Assembly: GCA_013396915.1 (NCBI GenBank)
Contig: VWZL01002824.1
Coordinates: 248,001 to 312,000 of the forward strand
Length of the DNA stretch: 64,000 nucleotides
Reading direction: 5' to 3'
Origin: Stercorarius parasiticus
Taxonomy: Eukaryota; Chordata; Aves; Charadriiformes; Stercorariidae
Shown: piece by piece, positions 11,210-21,372 of the stretch
How positions within the stretch are numbered: the stretch's first letter is position 1
Layout: every line of letters begins with the position of its first letter
Position numbers and translations under genes: made by a program
The notes under the pieces: generated by a model
Databases searched by the model: none
Told to the model about the DNA's origin: nothing
What the model saw: only the letters and a program-made list of their open reading frames with translations

Positions 11210-14200
11210 TGTAGCCCAAAATCAGGTTTACAGAAAAGACTGATCTGTGTGATGAACCACAAAAGCCAGCTGATCAGAAAGACTGAAAGAAAGTTGTAGT
11301 TTAACTTTTCCCTGGTATTTTGCACCCATTTTGCCTAGGTTTGGAATCAGATTCTTAAACCCATGCAAAAAACCACTCCCAACACAACACCAACCCCCAC
11401 CCCCAAAACGAAAAAACAGAGCAAAAGTATCTGTTTCCAAAAACAAAACCACAAATGATGAATAGAAGGTGCAAAGGGGTATGGCACAGTTGTGACATTC
11501 TCATCATTTATTCTAGTTTTTAAAGCAACTCATTCTCAATGCAGAAGGCTTTTTCTCTGCCTGAGGAAACAAAAACCCACCTTGCACTGAACAGTCCAGC
11601 TATTTGTTTGTATGGGAAATGAAGACGGCCTCTCCTGTTGATGCTGTGCTGCTGGGAAGAGTTAAGTTTGGCTGGGGGAAAGGCAGGAGAGCAAGTCAGT
11701 ACTCGTTTCTGCCCCATCCGCTGAAGACAGACCCTGGGAATGGGGAGACCTGTATTAAAGGGGGCTGGGAGATGGTAGTTTGCTTTGTTTCCAGACTGCT
11801 GAATATAAAACTATTCTGATAATATGTATACAACTTCCTTCTAGTCCTCTTTCTTCTCGCAGCAGAAGCAGCTATATCCCAAGCAAAAACAATGTTTCAT
11901 CCTGTCAGACTTGGGTGGAAAGGGGAGGGGAGGATAAAACATGAAAACAATTAAAAATGTTTATTTGTAATAGTGTCTGGCAGTAGTCAGAGTTTTTAAA
12001 ACTATAAATAAACAAAGGTCATAGTCAACGATGAGAAACATATGCCATACACATGTTTTTGAAAATGTAGATAAAGAAAACAGATAATGAATAGCATTAT
12101 GTCGATGGCTTCTTACAGGAGACTCATCAAAACTACCATTACAATTTCCAGCAGTATCAGAAAGCAGCTGCGTCCCTTGGCCCAGTGAGGAACGTGAAAT
12201 TGAGGTGTCTGCGTCCTGTTCCTTGCGTTACTGCTGTCCTGATGGATTTCATCTCCTTTTCCCCATTTTTTTTTTTCAGTTTGGGGAAGGACTCGCTGTG
12301 CCTGGAGAAGACATGTACAGCACAGCAGGCCCAGATCTTTGTACCAGCCCATAGCTGCTTCTGTAACAAGTGCAGGATTTTACAAAATCTACTCATATGT
12401 GGAAAGTGGGAGGCTACATTCAGTGACAAACCAATGCTAAAGCTCTGGCAAAGAGGACAAAACCCAAATCTCTGGTGTTTGAAAGAGGACGAGGGCAACT
12501 TAAGGATCAGCTCAAACCAGGAAGCTAATAAGAACCACGGTGCGTGGTCGGCAGCCCCTCTCTGTTGCTGGGGATGGGTGCAGGAATACGGCTCCAATTA
12601 TCTGAGCTATTTATGTGCACTTGCTTTTGGCAATCTTGCTTTGGAATGCTGTTTGTAAAAGGTTTCATACTTTTCTATTAAGCTTCTTAAAGGGCCATTA
12701 TGCATTCACAAAAATCCATATCCATCTGGTGAGGAATGTTTCCTGATTCAATCAACACCGTATGCATACCAATTGCTGCCATTCTGGAGCGTGATTCAGT
12801 ATTCCAAATGCACTTGCATATTAAGAGAGGACGTTAGGAAATAGAGTGGGAAAACGGTACATTTTACAAGAAAAGAATAATAGCTTTATAGTGATTCTCA
12901 GGAGCTAGAAGTCTTCATTTAAAAACCAGCCCTCACCAGCTTGTTTTGTGGTAGGTTCAGTGTCTGGTACCAGCAATACCTGTAGGACAGGGAGCTTTAC
13001 AAATGAGAAAGAGAAATAATTTCAGTCATCTTTGCCAGTTATTTTATTTTCCTGAATATTATCCTTATTCAAGTAGTATATTTTTGGGTTTTTAATCCCA
13101 GATGCTTAAACTGGTTCCAATATTCTTTATCACACCATTTTAGAGAGCTTTGGAAGGATTTTTATTTTATTTTGGTGAAATTGTTTTCATAGTAGGCTTT
13201 TTGGACATTAGCATTTCTGAGTTTTAAGGCAACAGGTATATTCGCAGCATCTAGTCCTGATACCACAAGATTCAGATGTAGGTGGGGTCCTTTAAATGCA
13301 ATATTTTCATGAATGTGCTATGCTTAACAGCAATTAAGGTTTGCAGATACATATGGTTTTTATTTTCCATGCCTCTAATATTAATTCTTCTAAGTGATTT
13401 TTTTGGTTGATATTTGCTGCTGTTGCTGTACATAGTATTGTAGTTACACAGTTCTTTAGTTTCTTTTAACACCGAAGGTTTTCCTTTCTAAAAGTACCAA
13501 GACGAATGACATAAAAGGGCACAATGCTTCTTAAAAAACAGGATGGGGAGTAAAATATTATGGAGGGGATGGGATATTCTTTATGTTTTCGCATGAGGAG
13601 ACCAAGGCAACACTCCAGTTCTCCAAGAATGCGTATAAAGTGTAAAAGCAAACCCAAGAATTACTGACATTGGAAATAGAGGGAAGAAAGCATTCACCTG
13701 ACAGAAGAGGAGGTCAGTTTGTAAACCACCTTTAAGCTGAAGAAGAGAATTGCTTGAGAAAAACATGAGCTCTCCAAAGAAACTTTAAAGAAATAGTATG
13801 TAATGATGACTGACACAATTTCAAGTGGCTTGAAGTGGGAAAAGAAATGAAAGTGGGGATACGCAGATGGAAAACAATAGATGTGACTTTCTGCTTGCAA
13901 GGCAACAGGGACAGAAATTCTTTTTTGACAGAAGGAATTTAGAGAAAGATGGAAGTGCGTTAGAATTTAGTTGGACTGAGGGATTATTGATATTAGCAGA
14001 GTTGTTGCACAGCTGTTAGTGGTAATTGGATTTGTTGCCTTTTCATGTTAGGACTTCTATCAATGGACTTTCTAACTTGGCCACAAAACGTGAATCTCCT
14101 TAAATCCTCTACAAAATTAGTTCAAGCCAAGGTATAGTTTATTTTTCATGTGTAAATACAAGTTCTCATTAAGTCTTCGTAATTTGTTTTCCGTATGTTT

Positions 14201-14734
14201 TCAATTGGCCATTTGAAAACAAATAAATTAGTAATTAGGACCAGTAGCTATGCATGAAGTCTTCTCTATAATGCTACTTTTGGCATTCAGGTAGGATTCC
14301 CCATAACTGAGTGACAAGGACAAAATGTAACAGACAATGCAACATTTGTCTGTCTTAAGCATCTATTGGATAGTATGATTCTTATTTTAACTATTGTCTT
14401 TCAGATTATAAATTGTTATTTTCCCTTTTCTGCTACAAGCGAATAAAAGAGCAAGCAATGAAATACAGGTTAGGTTAATAAATCATTTTAAATCCACTCG
14501 ATGCATGATAGCAAGTAACCCAGAAATTTGCTGAATATCCTTGCCATTAAGTTGGCTAAGAAGGGAAATAATAGAGTAATAACTACTTTTATTTTGCACC
14601 ATTCATATATTGTCACAAGATGGTACAGTCAGACAAAAAAAGACATTGATAAACTGGCTTTAATTCATCGGCGGGTCAGAGAGATGGCTGGGGGGGTGGG
14701 TAGAGCACCTGGCACGTAAGGGAGAGAGCAGGGG
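11210..14734. other. Non-coding stretch
   Basis: No gene is supported. At 12157-12658 both strands are open for about 150 codons, which argues for chance. A minus-strand frame near 13280-13470 is mildly protein-like but has only a weak GTTAAG donor. The AT-rich segment 14160-14260 contains ATTAGTAATTAGG-type homeodomain cores. Confidence 0.45.
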
Positions 14735-15112
14735 GTTCTGCCTGGAGAAGAGGAGACAAAGGGAGGGTCTTAATGCTGTCTTCAGTGATCTAACGGGTAG
14801 CTGAAGAGTAGATGGCAACTACACTTATTTTTCAAGAGGTGCACAGTAAAATTGAAAGAGGGAATAGATACAATCTGCAGCAAGGGAAATTATTTTAAGA
14901 GCTAAGCGAAAAAAACCTCTTTGCAGCAAGGATGGCCAAACATTGGAGCAGGGCCCAGAGGCTGTGAAATCCCCATCTGTGTAGTCATTCAAAATGTCAC
15001 TGGACAAGCCCTGAGCAACTAAGTGTACTCTTGAAGCTGGCTCTGTTTTAACTGGGGACTTGGACCAGGTGATGTCCAGAGCTTCCTTCTGACATAAATC
15101 ATTCTGACTTTC
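14735..15112 (+). repeat. Old, diverged CR1 LINE fragment
   Basis: A degraded copy of the CR1 3' region in sense orientation: TTCTGCCTGGAGAAGAGGAG, then GGGTCTTAATGCTGTCTTC, AGCAAGGATGGCCAAACATTG, and a tail CTTGGACCAGGTGATGTCC. Many substitutions and small indels show it is much older than the copy at 10.4 kb. Confidence 0.75.
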
Positions 15113-17975
15113 TCTGACTGTGCTTCAAACCCCAACTCCATTAACAAATACTATAAAGTGTGTTTAAAGTCCATTAATGAAGCTGCGCAAATAAGTGTTG
15201 CTTTTGCTATTTATATCTATGACTCTTGCCATCTTCCTGACCTTAGAGTATCCACTTACCGTTTTATGCAATGAAGAGAGTACCTAACCTGCCACCTCTA
15301 GAGGTACAAAGGAGGGTATTAAGAGATCTTCACAATTCAGGGAGGTGTTGGAAAAGACTGCTTTGACCTTCTTTATGTGGGGAGATGATAGAAGAAGCAT
15401 TTTTTGTGTGACAGGCGAATGTAGCTTGAAATAGCTTCCTACGCAAAAAAAATACTGTTTTCAGGGTGCTAGGTTTTTCTGTGTTTTTCTCTCCCTTTTT
15501 CTCTCATACAAGGCATGCTGGTAAATTGGTCAGAATTCTCATCTGTTTTAGGAATGAACGGCACTGAGAAGCGCTGGCATGTGTGCATCAACATCCAAAA
15601 ATATGTCCTCCCAGTGCATCTTAACTACGTGTGAGAGAAAGAGGGTGGCTCTCCCAAGAGCCCCGCATTCCTGCAGGAATAGATGCCCGGCTCTGCGGGA
15701 CAGAAGGCAGCTGCCGTCCCCGCTGTACTTTCTGCTCTGCCTTCTGCGGCACAGTGTATCAATTTTCAATACAGTTTTGCAGTATGAGCCCTACCCCATG
15801 TGAGACCTCGGAAGGTACAAAGTTTAAAAAAAAACGCTTGTTCTCCTTTGGCTGACCACGCAAAAGAGTTATTCTTCTGCTACTGTGCAAGTAAATAAAA
15901 CAGCATGAAGAGCTGAAGGCTAGAACGTTGAAAAATATGTGCCATTAATAGTATTTCTGAACAACTTCAATCTGTCCTCTGAGGCAGCTGAGGGACCTGG
16001 TAACAGTTGGAGTTGCATTTGGTGGTCACCCGAAATTTATACTGACGTACACTCCCATGAAGGGATGACTTTTTTTTTGTGGGGGGGAAGGAGCTGCTGT
16101 TTTTATATTATTTGGCAATAGCTCTGAAGTATTCATTGGAAAAAAAAAAACTTGGCTCATCTTTGAGAAACAGCTAAGGCTCTATTTCTTTTCCTCCAAA
16201 TATTATTTATTTATTTCACTGTTGATCATTTTGGGATAATTATTCCACTCCCCACTGATAGTTTATCATTATTTGTGTGTAACTTCAAAGCTACAGTCTC
16301 AGTTTCTAAAAGAATTTTGCATTGGTCTCCGCTCTGCTACAGATCAAATAAAGCCACAATTTTTTTTAACAAGAGGTCTAACTTCAAGGATCGCCTTATT
16401 TCAATGAAAAGTTCAATGCAACTTTTATGCAAACCTGTCACACTGCAAGGAGAGAATTGGTCAAAACCATTTTGACTTCAGATACGATACTACAACTGTA
16501 AATATGATGCGAAATATAAGTGGAGGGAAAACAATGCAACGATATTTGATGGTTTCTTACATTATAATTTCTTAACATAAGAACAGCACAGAGGTGTTTC
16601 TGACTGTGCTGATGCAGAATAGCAGAAATGGAAATCCTGTTTTGTCAGTTCTTTCTAACACAGCATTGTTCCCCCGGTACATGATTCCCTGCTCTGATTA
16701 CCCCAGTTCTGGATGACTCAGTTTCCGCGTTTCCTTAACAGATTACTCAGTCTGCTAAATAGGTTCAGAAACATTTTGCTGAGAGTCTGTTTCCGCACTC
16801 AGTTTTATCCAATTAATTCTAGCGATTGTGAACACTTTTGCTTTTATTGTTTTATTATCTTTGTTTTGAAATCATCAAATGCCGTATATGAGCTCTTCAC
16901 AGAGCAGGACTATCCTGCCTCTGATACAGGTTTATTAGTTCACTATGTGTGAAGCCAAAAATAATTGCGTCTTTTCTATATGAATGTCATCCCGTGTGTT
17001 TTTATCCGTTTTGCTGTTTTCCTCTCTCACCTTTCAAATGATGTCTCTTCTCAGAATTTCAAGTGTCCCAGTGAAACCTGCTCTGGATTGTTTTCTCTCC
17101 CAGTAAGTTCACCTATCCTTTTTCTAGGCCAAATTTCTTCTAGGCTTGTTTTTTTTTCAGTCATTTCATTGCAAAGGCTTACAGACATAAGGCAGTGGTA
17201 GGCTGATGTGACAAGCCGCATGAGATACAGTCATGATGGGATAACGGTGTTGGGATACCGAGGTGCTGGAGGAAATGGGGTGAACGATTCATTGTTTCAC
17301 CACTGTCAATAAAGGGTCAATGTTCAAGGAATTAGAGGGCTGATAGAGTGCCAACTTCTGGATAAGAAATAAAACAAAAGCCCTGACGGTTTGTGGTTAT
17401 TAAAGTTTCCATGGCTCTCTTCCAATACTAACATACAATTCTGAAATCCTGACAAAATTCAAATCGACTTATTTACATTCTGCCTCCCCATATTTCCTAT
17501 TATTGTATAACACATTCTTGTTACTTAATTGCTGTGTAATGTCCTGTGATGCTAAGCAGGTGCTGCTGCTGTTTTGTGCTTGGGAACATGATCTAAATGT
17601 AATGTAAATCTGTAGTTCAATGAATCACCTGTATCTCTAACCTCTGATTCCTTTTTATTTTGTTTATCTTCATTCAGGCTAATACCATTTTAGGATTATC
17701 TTCCTAAATTTATTTACACTCCTTTTTAACACTTACACACTCAGTCACAGGATAAAATTTCCCTCTCAAGTACTGTTTTAGGGTCACGATGTATGCATAT
17801 GCAGACCGACCTACTAAAAAAGTCCTGAAGACTTTTGATGCACAGAATAAACACAAAGAAAATAGCTACATGTAGTAATTTTCTTAATTGCCAGATCTAA
17901 GAAAATTTATCCTTCACTTCATGATTTAATCAAATAACTAAAGCAAAAAATTTAACTGCAAAGAAGTTACGGAAA
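15113..17975. other. Non-coding stretch
   Basis: No gene is supported. A short GC-richer patch at about 15560-15745 gives overlapping frames on both strands with no recognisable product. Two minus-strand AATAAA hexamers could end a minus-strand transcript: one at 17709-17714 and another near 17651. Confidence 0.45.
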
Positions 17976-18098
17976 TTAGAAAATATTGCATGTTTCAAGT
18001 GAATCTCTGGTCTTGCTTCTGTCTGCCAGGAGGTTCATCTGAGCAGCACTTGGCCTTCTAGGACTCCTTAAGTGTTTCTTAAGCTCTCCCAGTTGGCT
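17976..18098 (-). CDS. Candidate terminal coding exon, unidentified
   Basis: A very strong acceptor (CTCCTTTTGTTCACAG) opens directly into a phase-0 frame of 40 codons ending in TAA at 17976-17978. The translation (SQLGELKKHLRSPRRPSAAQ onward) is rich in charged and arginine residues, unlike random AT-rich DNA. The other two frames close quickly. A minus-strand AATAAA sits about 262 bases beyond the stop. It joins in phase to the candidate at 18551-18641. The head-to-head placement with the CpG island at 20.4 kb would also allow a short divergent gene. No family is recognised. Confidence 0.35.
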   Translation of the reverse strand, partial: SQLGELKKHLRSPRRPSAAQMNLLADRSKTRDSLETCNIF

Positions 18099-18550
18099 CT
18101 GTGAACAAAAGGAGACCAGCACACATGACATTCTTATTGCTGACCTTACAGAGAAAACCATAAGGAGAGATACCCTGAAGCGTGCTCCTTCTAATATACG
18201 TGTGCAATAACTTTGGGCTAGATTTAAGAAGATTTAAGAGAAATTGAAGAGTCCAAGATCGACTATAAATTAAAAAAATCTCCACTCGGTTCTATTTAGC
18301 AGCTCAAGCACCTAAATTCTCCAAGTGTCTTTGACTTTAATATACATTAAAAACTCATAATTCTCTTTTTGCACACACCAAAACCCAGCTAAGGAGCTCA
18401 TGCCCTGTCCCATGCTACCTGTTGTCTAAGTGTCCAAAGGCACCCACGCTGCAGGTTCGTCTAACACTGGCAGTTTTGGAACCCAAACATAGTGCAACGT
18501 TGGCTGCTTTTCAATTTGCAGTGCCACAACTTTTTTTCCTCCCATCTTAC

Positions 18551-18641
18551 AAGGGAATTTGGGATTAAGCCACCTTCCCAAGACATGGAAAATTCAGTTT
18601 TTTGCACATCATGAGTGGGTTGAAGTTGTTTCTTGCAAAGT
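18551..18641 (-). CDS. Candidate internal coding exon, unidentified
   Basis: Acceptor CTAACCATCTTCCCAG, 91 open bases (one leftover base plus 30 codons), then donor GTAAGA at 18545-18550. It exits in phase 0, which is exactly what the candidate terminal exon at 17976-18098 needs, and the putative intron between them is only 452 bases. Residues include LCKKQLQPTHDVQKTEF and SMSWEGGLIPNSL. The pairing raises the chance that both are real, but no family is recognised. Confidence 0.33.
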
Positions 18642-20370
18642 CTGGGAAGATGGTTAGCTACCGCCAACACTAAATGTTATGCTGTGCTGGCGGGTGACAA
18701 CTGAAGCAGCACCGAGCTTTGTAGGTGCCCAGGTGTTTTTTTCAATCAGACCTCTTCAGACTGTGAGATCTCAGGGCAGGAACCATCATCTGTCCTTTTA
18801 AATCATCATAAAAATTTGACTTTCTTCATATTTGAAGATGACAGTGAAGGAGGGGGAAGATGACCCAGGTTTTTGTTTCTCTATTTGTACTAAAGCAAGG
18901 GAAAAAAAAGGATCATGTGCATTGGGAACTGGAGAGGAAACTCCCCTATTTCTTCACCTCTAATGTTAGGAATAACAACTTTTCTACCTTTACCGTAGGA
19001 TTTGACAAATGGCTTCCATGTGACTGTAAACCTTCTTGTTCCTTAATAAAACAATATTCTTCAAAAACTTTCAGGATGAGCGAGTTAGAAAAAATGTTGA
19101 AATTCTGCTAGCATGTGTTTGGGGCTCAGTTTGACTGAAAAATTCCATTCCTTCTCAACAAGGTTAACACTGAATGAAATCCGTTCTCTGTCCCAATAAA
19201 CATGTATTCTCCACTTGTGCTTTCAAAACCAGTATGGATGAGGCAGAATTTTTCAAAGCTAAAAAAGCATTTGCAAATTTAAATGCTACACAGGGTTTCT
19301 TTATCCTAAAGAACAGCATGCAACCATCACAATATTGAGTGGTCTCATGTAACACAGTCCATTTTGCCGTCTGCCAGTAAGCCTTACACAACTTAGCTTT
19401 TAAAAATCAAAGAACAGGGATTGTAATATTTATGATTCTTTAAATCAGCAACTGTACAGAAAAAGACTGTTCCTGAGAACGTTCCTGTTAGTCTGGAATT
19501 TCACAAGGGCACTAACCCTTCTATCACTTATTAATAAATTTAGTGCCTCAAGGCTCCAATTAGGTATTAGAACGCAGTGATAACAGCCATTGTAAATGTG
19601 CAAGACAAATCTTCCCTAAGGGACTATAATACAATATTGTTTTTAAAAAACTAGCAATTTCTTAAAATAGCTTTACAGCCATGGCAGGCTATTACTAACT
19701 TTGGCCTAGATCCTGCAATGAAAATGTGTGTTGTGAGTCTCCATTGAGTAAGAGATGGCAAGGAACTTGCTCTTTTTGTAAAAGCCCATTAAAAATGTAA
19801 GTCCCTGTTACAAATTGGATTTTTTTGTTCACTTTCGGCAAAAAAACAGGGTAGCTTGCAGTCGATGCTGAAAATCTGCTCTGAGAGTTACCAATGATAT
19901 AAAATAAAATACTATTGAGAACACTCCAAAGCCATAAAGTGCCATAACATACAAGTAGAAAAGAAGGAAATCTGCTTGTTGACCTGGATGATGAAGCAGC
20001 CTTTGACTATAGATCAAACCTTTGATTTAGGTCGTGTCCACAGCATTAGCTGAGGTGTCTGAAGTCAGCTAACTGCATGGACCCACTGCAGATGGCGGTG
20101 GCTGGTCCACGCAGAGCTGGCTGGAGGACTGTCCTGTCTCTTGGTCTACAAACCTATGCCCGTGGCCTGAAACTCCTTTCCCACCACCGTAGGTGCGAAC
20201 AGCACTTGCACACACGTTTCTCAAGAGCGGTAGGAAAGATGGCTATTTTCAAAACTAGACTCCCAACGCGTACAATTTTCCCAGCTCCTGATTTCCAACT
20301 TGTGCCCAGGCTGGTCGCAACCCTCTTTGCGGCGCAGCTCGTCCTTGGCGCATCTGTGTCCATGTGCGTG
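18642..20370. other. Distal 5' flank of the ADGRA-like gene
   Basis: No coding feature is supported. Sequence near 18759-18800 (CTGTGAGATCTCAGGGCAGG) resembles the tail of old amniote SINEs but is too short to call. GC content rises toward 20.1 kb, leading into the CpG island. Confidence 0.45.
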
Positions 20371-20616
20371 GACCCCGACTACCGGACACCCAACGCGGGC
20401 TGACACCACCGCGGTTCAGCGCGGGGAGCACCCCGGAGCTGCGGCTGCCGGCGGGGCGGCGGAATGGGGTCCGGACCCCGGCGTGGGGGTGGAGGGGGGT
20501 GTCCGCGCTCGGTGGATGTCGGGCGGCGGCGGGAGGAGGGGTCCCGCTGCGCGCCGCGGGGTCCGCCCAGCTCCGCCGCTGCACGGGCTGCGGCAGGAAA
20601 GGAGCGGCAGCTCCTC

Positions 20617-20643
20617 GGAGGAGGAGGAGGAGGAGGAGGAGGA
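20617..20643 (+). repeat. (GGA)n microsatellite in the probable 5' UTR or promoter
   Basis: Nine GGA units interrupted only at the ends, about 180-210 bases upstream of the main start codon. Purine-rich repeats of this kind are often length-variable. Confidence 0.85.
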
Positions 20644-20825
20644 AAGGAGTGTGGGGGGGTGTCCCTCTGAGCGGAGCCGGCCGCAGCGAGAGGCGCGGCG
20701 AGGCGGGGCGGGGTGGGCGCAGGAGGCGTGGAGGGGAGCGCGGAGCGGCGCGGAGGGGCGCGTGCCATGCGCGGCGCGGAGCGGCGGGCGCGGCAGCCAG
20801 CGGGCGGCTGGCTGGCGGGCTCAGC

Positions 20826-21073
20826 ATGCGCGGGCTGTGCCTGTGCCGCCGCCGCCGCCTCCTCCACCTCCTCCTCTGCCTGGTGGCCGCCGCGCTGGGG
20901 CTGTGCGGGGGCAGCAGGAACTGCCCCGACCTCATCGTGGACCGCTGCCTCTGCGCCGCCGAGCGCTCCAAGGGGCCCGGCCGCCCGTCCCTCCGCATCA
21001 AAGTGGTCTGCAGCGGCGGCGACTTGGTGGAAACTTTGCAGCCCGCCGTGCTGCCCAACCGCACCGTGTCCCT
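20826..21073 (+). CDS. First coding exon of an ADGRA-family adhesion GPCR (ADGRA2/GPR124-like; ADGRA1 or ADGRA3 not excluded)
   Basis: The ATG at 20826 (A at -3) begins 82 codons plus two bases. Residues 1-29 form a signal peptide: MRGLCLC, four arginines, a Leu/Ala-rich core, then GLCGGS. Residues about 32-72 are an LRR N-terminal cap, with cysteines in CPDL, RCLC and VVCSGGDL. LPNRTVSL closes the exon and contains an N-glycosylation site (NRT). The cap spacing (CP..., C.C...ER.KG, VVCSGGDL) fits ADGRA2 best, while KVVCS and LPNRTV also fit ADGRA3. In this family the cap precedes LRRs, an Ig domain, a hormone-receptor domain, GAIN and seven membrane helices at the cell surface; ADGRA2 works with RECK in WNT7 signalling. 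The exon ends in phase 2 at GTGAGT, a phase common between LRR exons. An in-frame open stretch upstream to 20364 lacks a signal peptide and is taken as UTR. The family assignment rests on remembered similarity, not a search. Confidence 0.8.
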
Positions 21074-21079
21074 GTGAGT
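21074..21079 (+). other. Splice donor of exon 1
   Basis: CCT|GTGAGTACGG is a near-perfect U1-complementary donor. Reading through it would hit TGA at 21075-21077, so splicing is needed to continue the protein. Confidence 0.85.
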
Positions 21080-21124
21080 ACGGCCCGGCGGGGGCAGCGG
21101 GGCAGCGGCCACCTGGCGGCGGAC

Positions 21125-21131
21125 NNNNNNN
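21125..21131. other. Assembly gap (7 N)
   Basis: Seven unknown bases about 50 bases after the exon 1 donor, in the GC-rich island. True length may differ from seven. It does not affect the coding exon. Confidence 0.95.
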
Positions 21132-21326
21132 CGGGGGCTTCTCCCGCGGGGGTGCCCCCAAGGAGAAGGGGGTGTGTGCGGGATGGGGGGCGCGTGTGGG
21201 ACCCCTCGTCGCGGCCGTGCCCGCCGCCGCCCCGACCGCTGCCGCGGGGGCAGGCAGAACCGCTCCGCGCTGATTATAACCCTGGCCCGGCTTTTAAAAA
21301 GTATGTGAGAGTTTGAGGTTGGTGGG

Positions 21327-21372
21327 GTTTTTTGTTGTGTGTGTTTTTTTTTTTTTCTTGTTTTTCTTGTTT
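21327..21372 (+). repeat. T-rich tract
   Basis: GGGGTTTTTTGTTGTGTGTG followed by a T-run and a TCTTG-containing tail, at the downstream edge of the CpG island. Confidence 0.6.

Larger units (their letters stand above)
20371..21290 (+). promoter_or_regulatory. CpG island / promoter region of the ADGRA-like gene
   Basis: An abrupt GC- and CpG-dense block (GCGCGG, CGGCGG, GCCGCCGCC throughout) in otherwise AT-rich DNA, about 0.9 kb long. It covers the presumed transcription start, 5' UTR, first coding exon and start of intron 1. No TATA box is obvious, as usual for this promoter class. The start site cannot be fixed from sequence alone. A 7-base assembly gap lies inside it at 21125-21131. The island could also drive a divergent minus-strand transcript. 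Confidence 0.85.

Noticed and set aside
12157..12658. About 150-codon frames open on both strands
   Set aside because: Overlapping open frames on opposite strands, a poly-T-derived phenylalanine run and no family resemblance.
18759..18800. Possible old SINE tail (TGTGAG..TCAGGGCAGG)
   Set aside because: Only about 40 bases of resemblance and no head or second diagnostic block.
20364..20825. In-frame N-terminal extension of the ADGRA-like exon
   Set aside because: Open but Gly/Arg-rich and includes the GGA repeat. The signal peptide directly follows the ATG at 20826, so the extension is taken as UTR or promoter.
20300..21316. 338-codon and other + frames through the CpG island
   Set aside because: GC-driven open frames. 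They run through the exon 1 splice donor and the gap and lack the signal peptide and LRR cap of the real frame.
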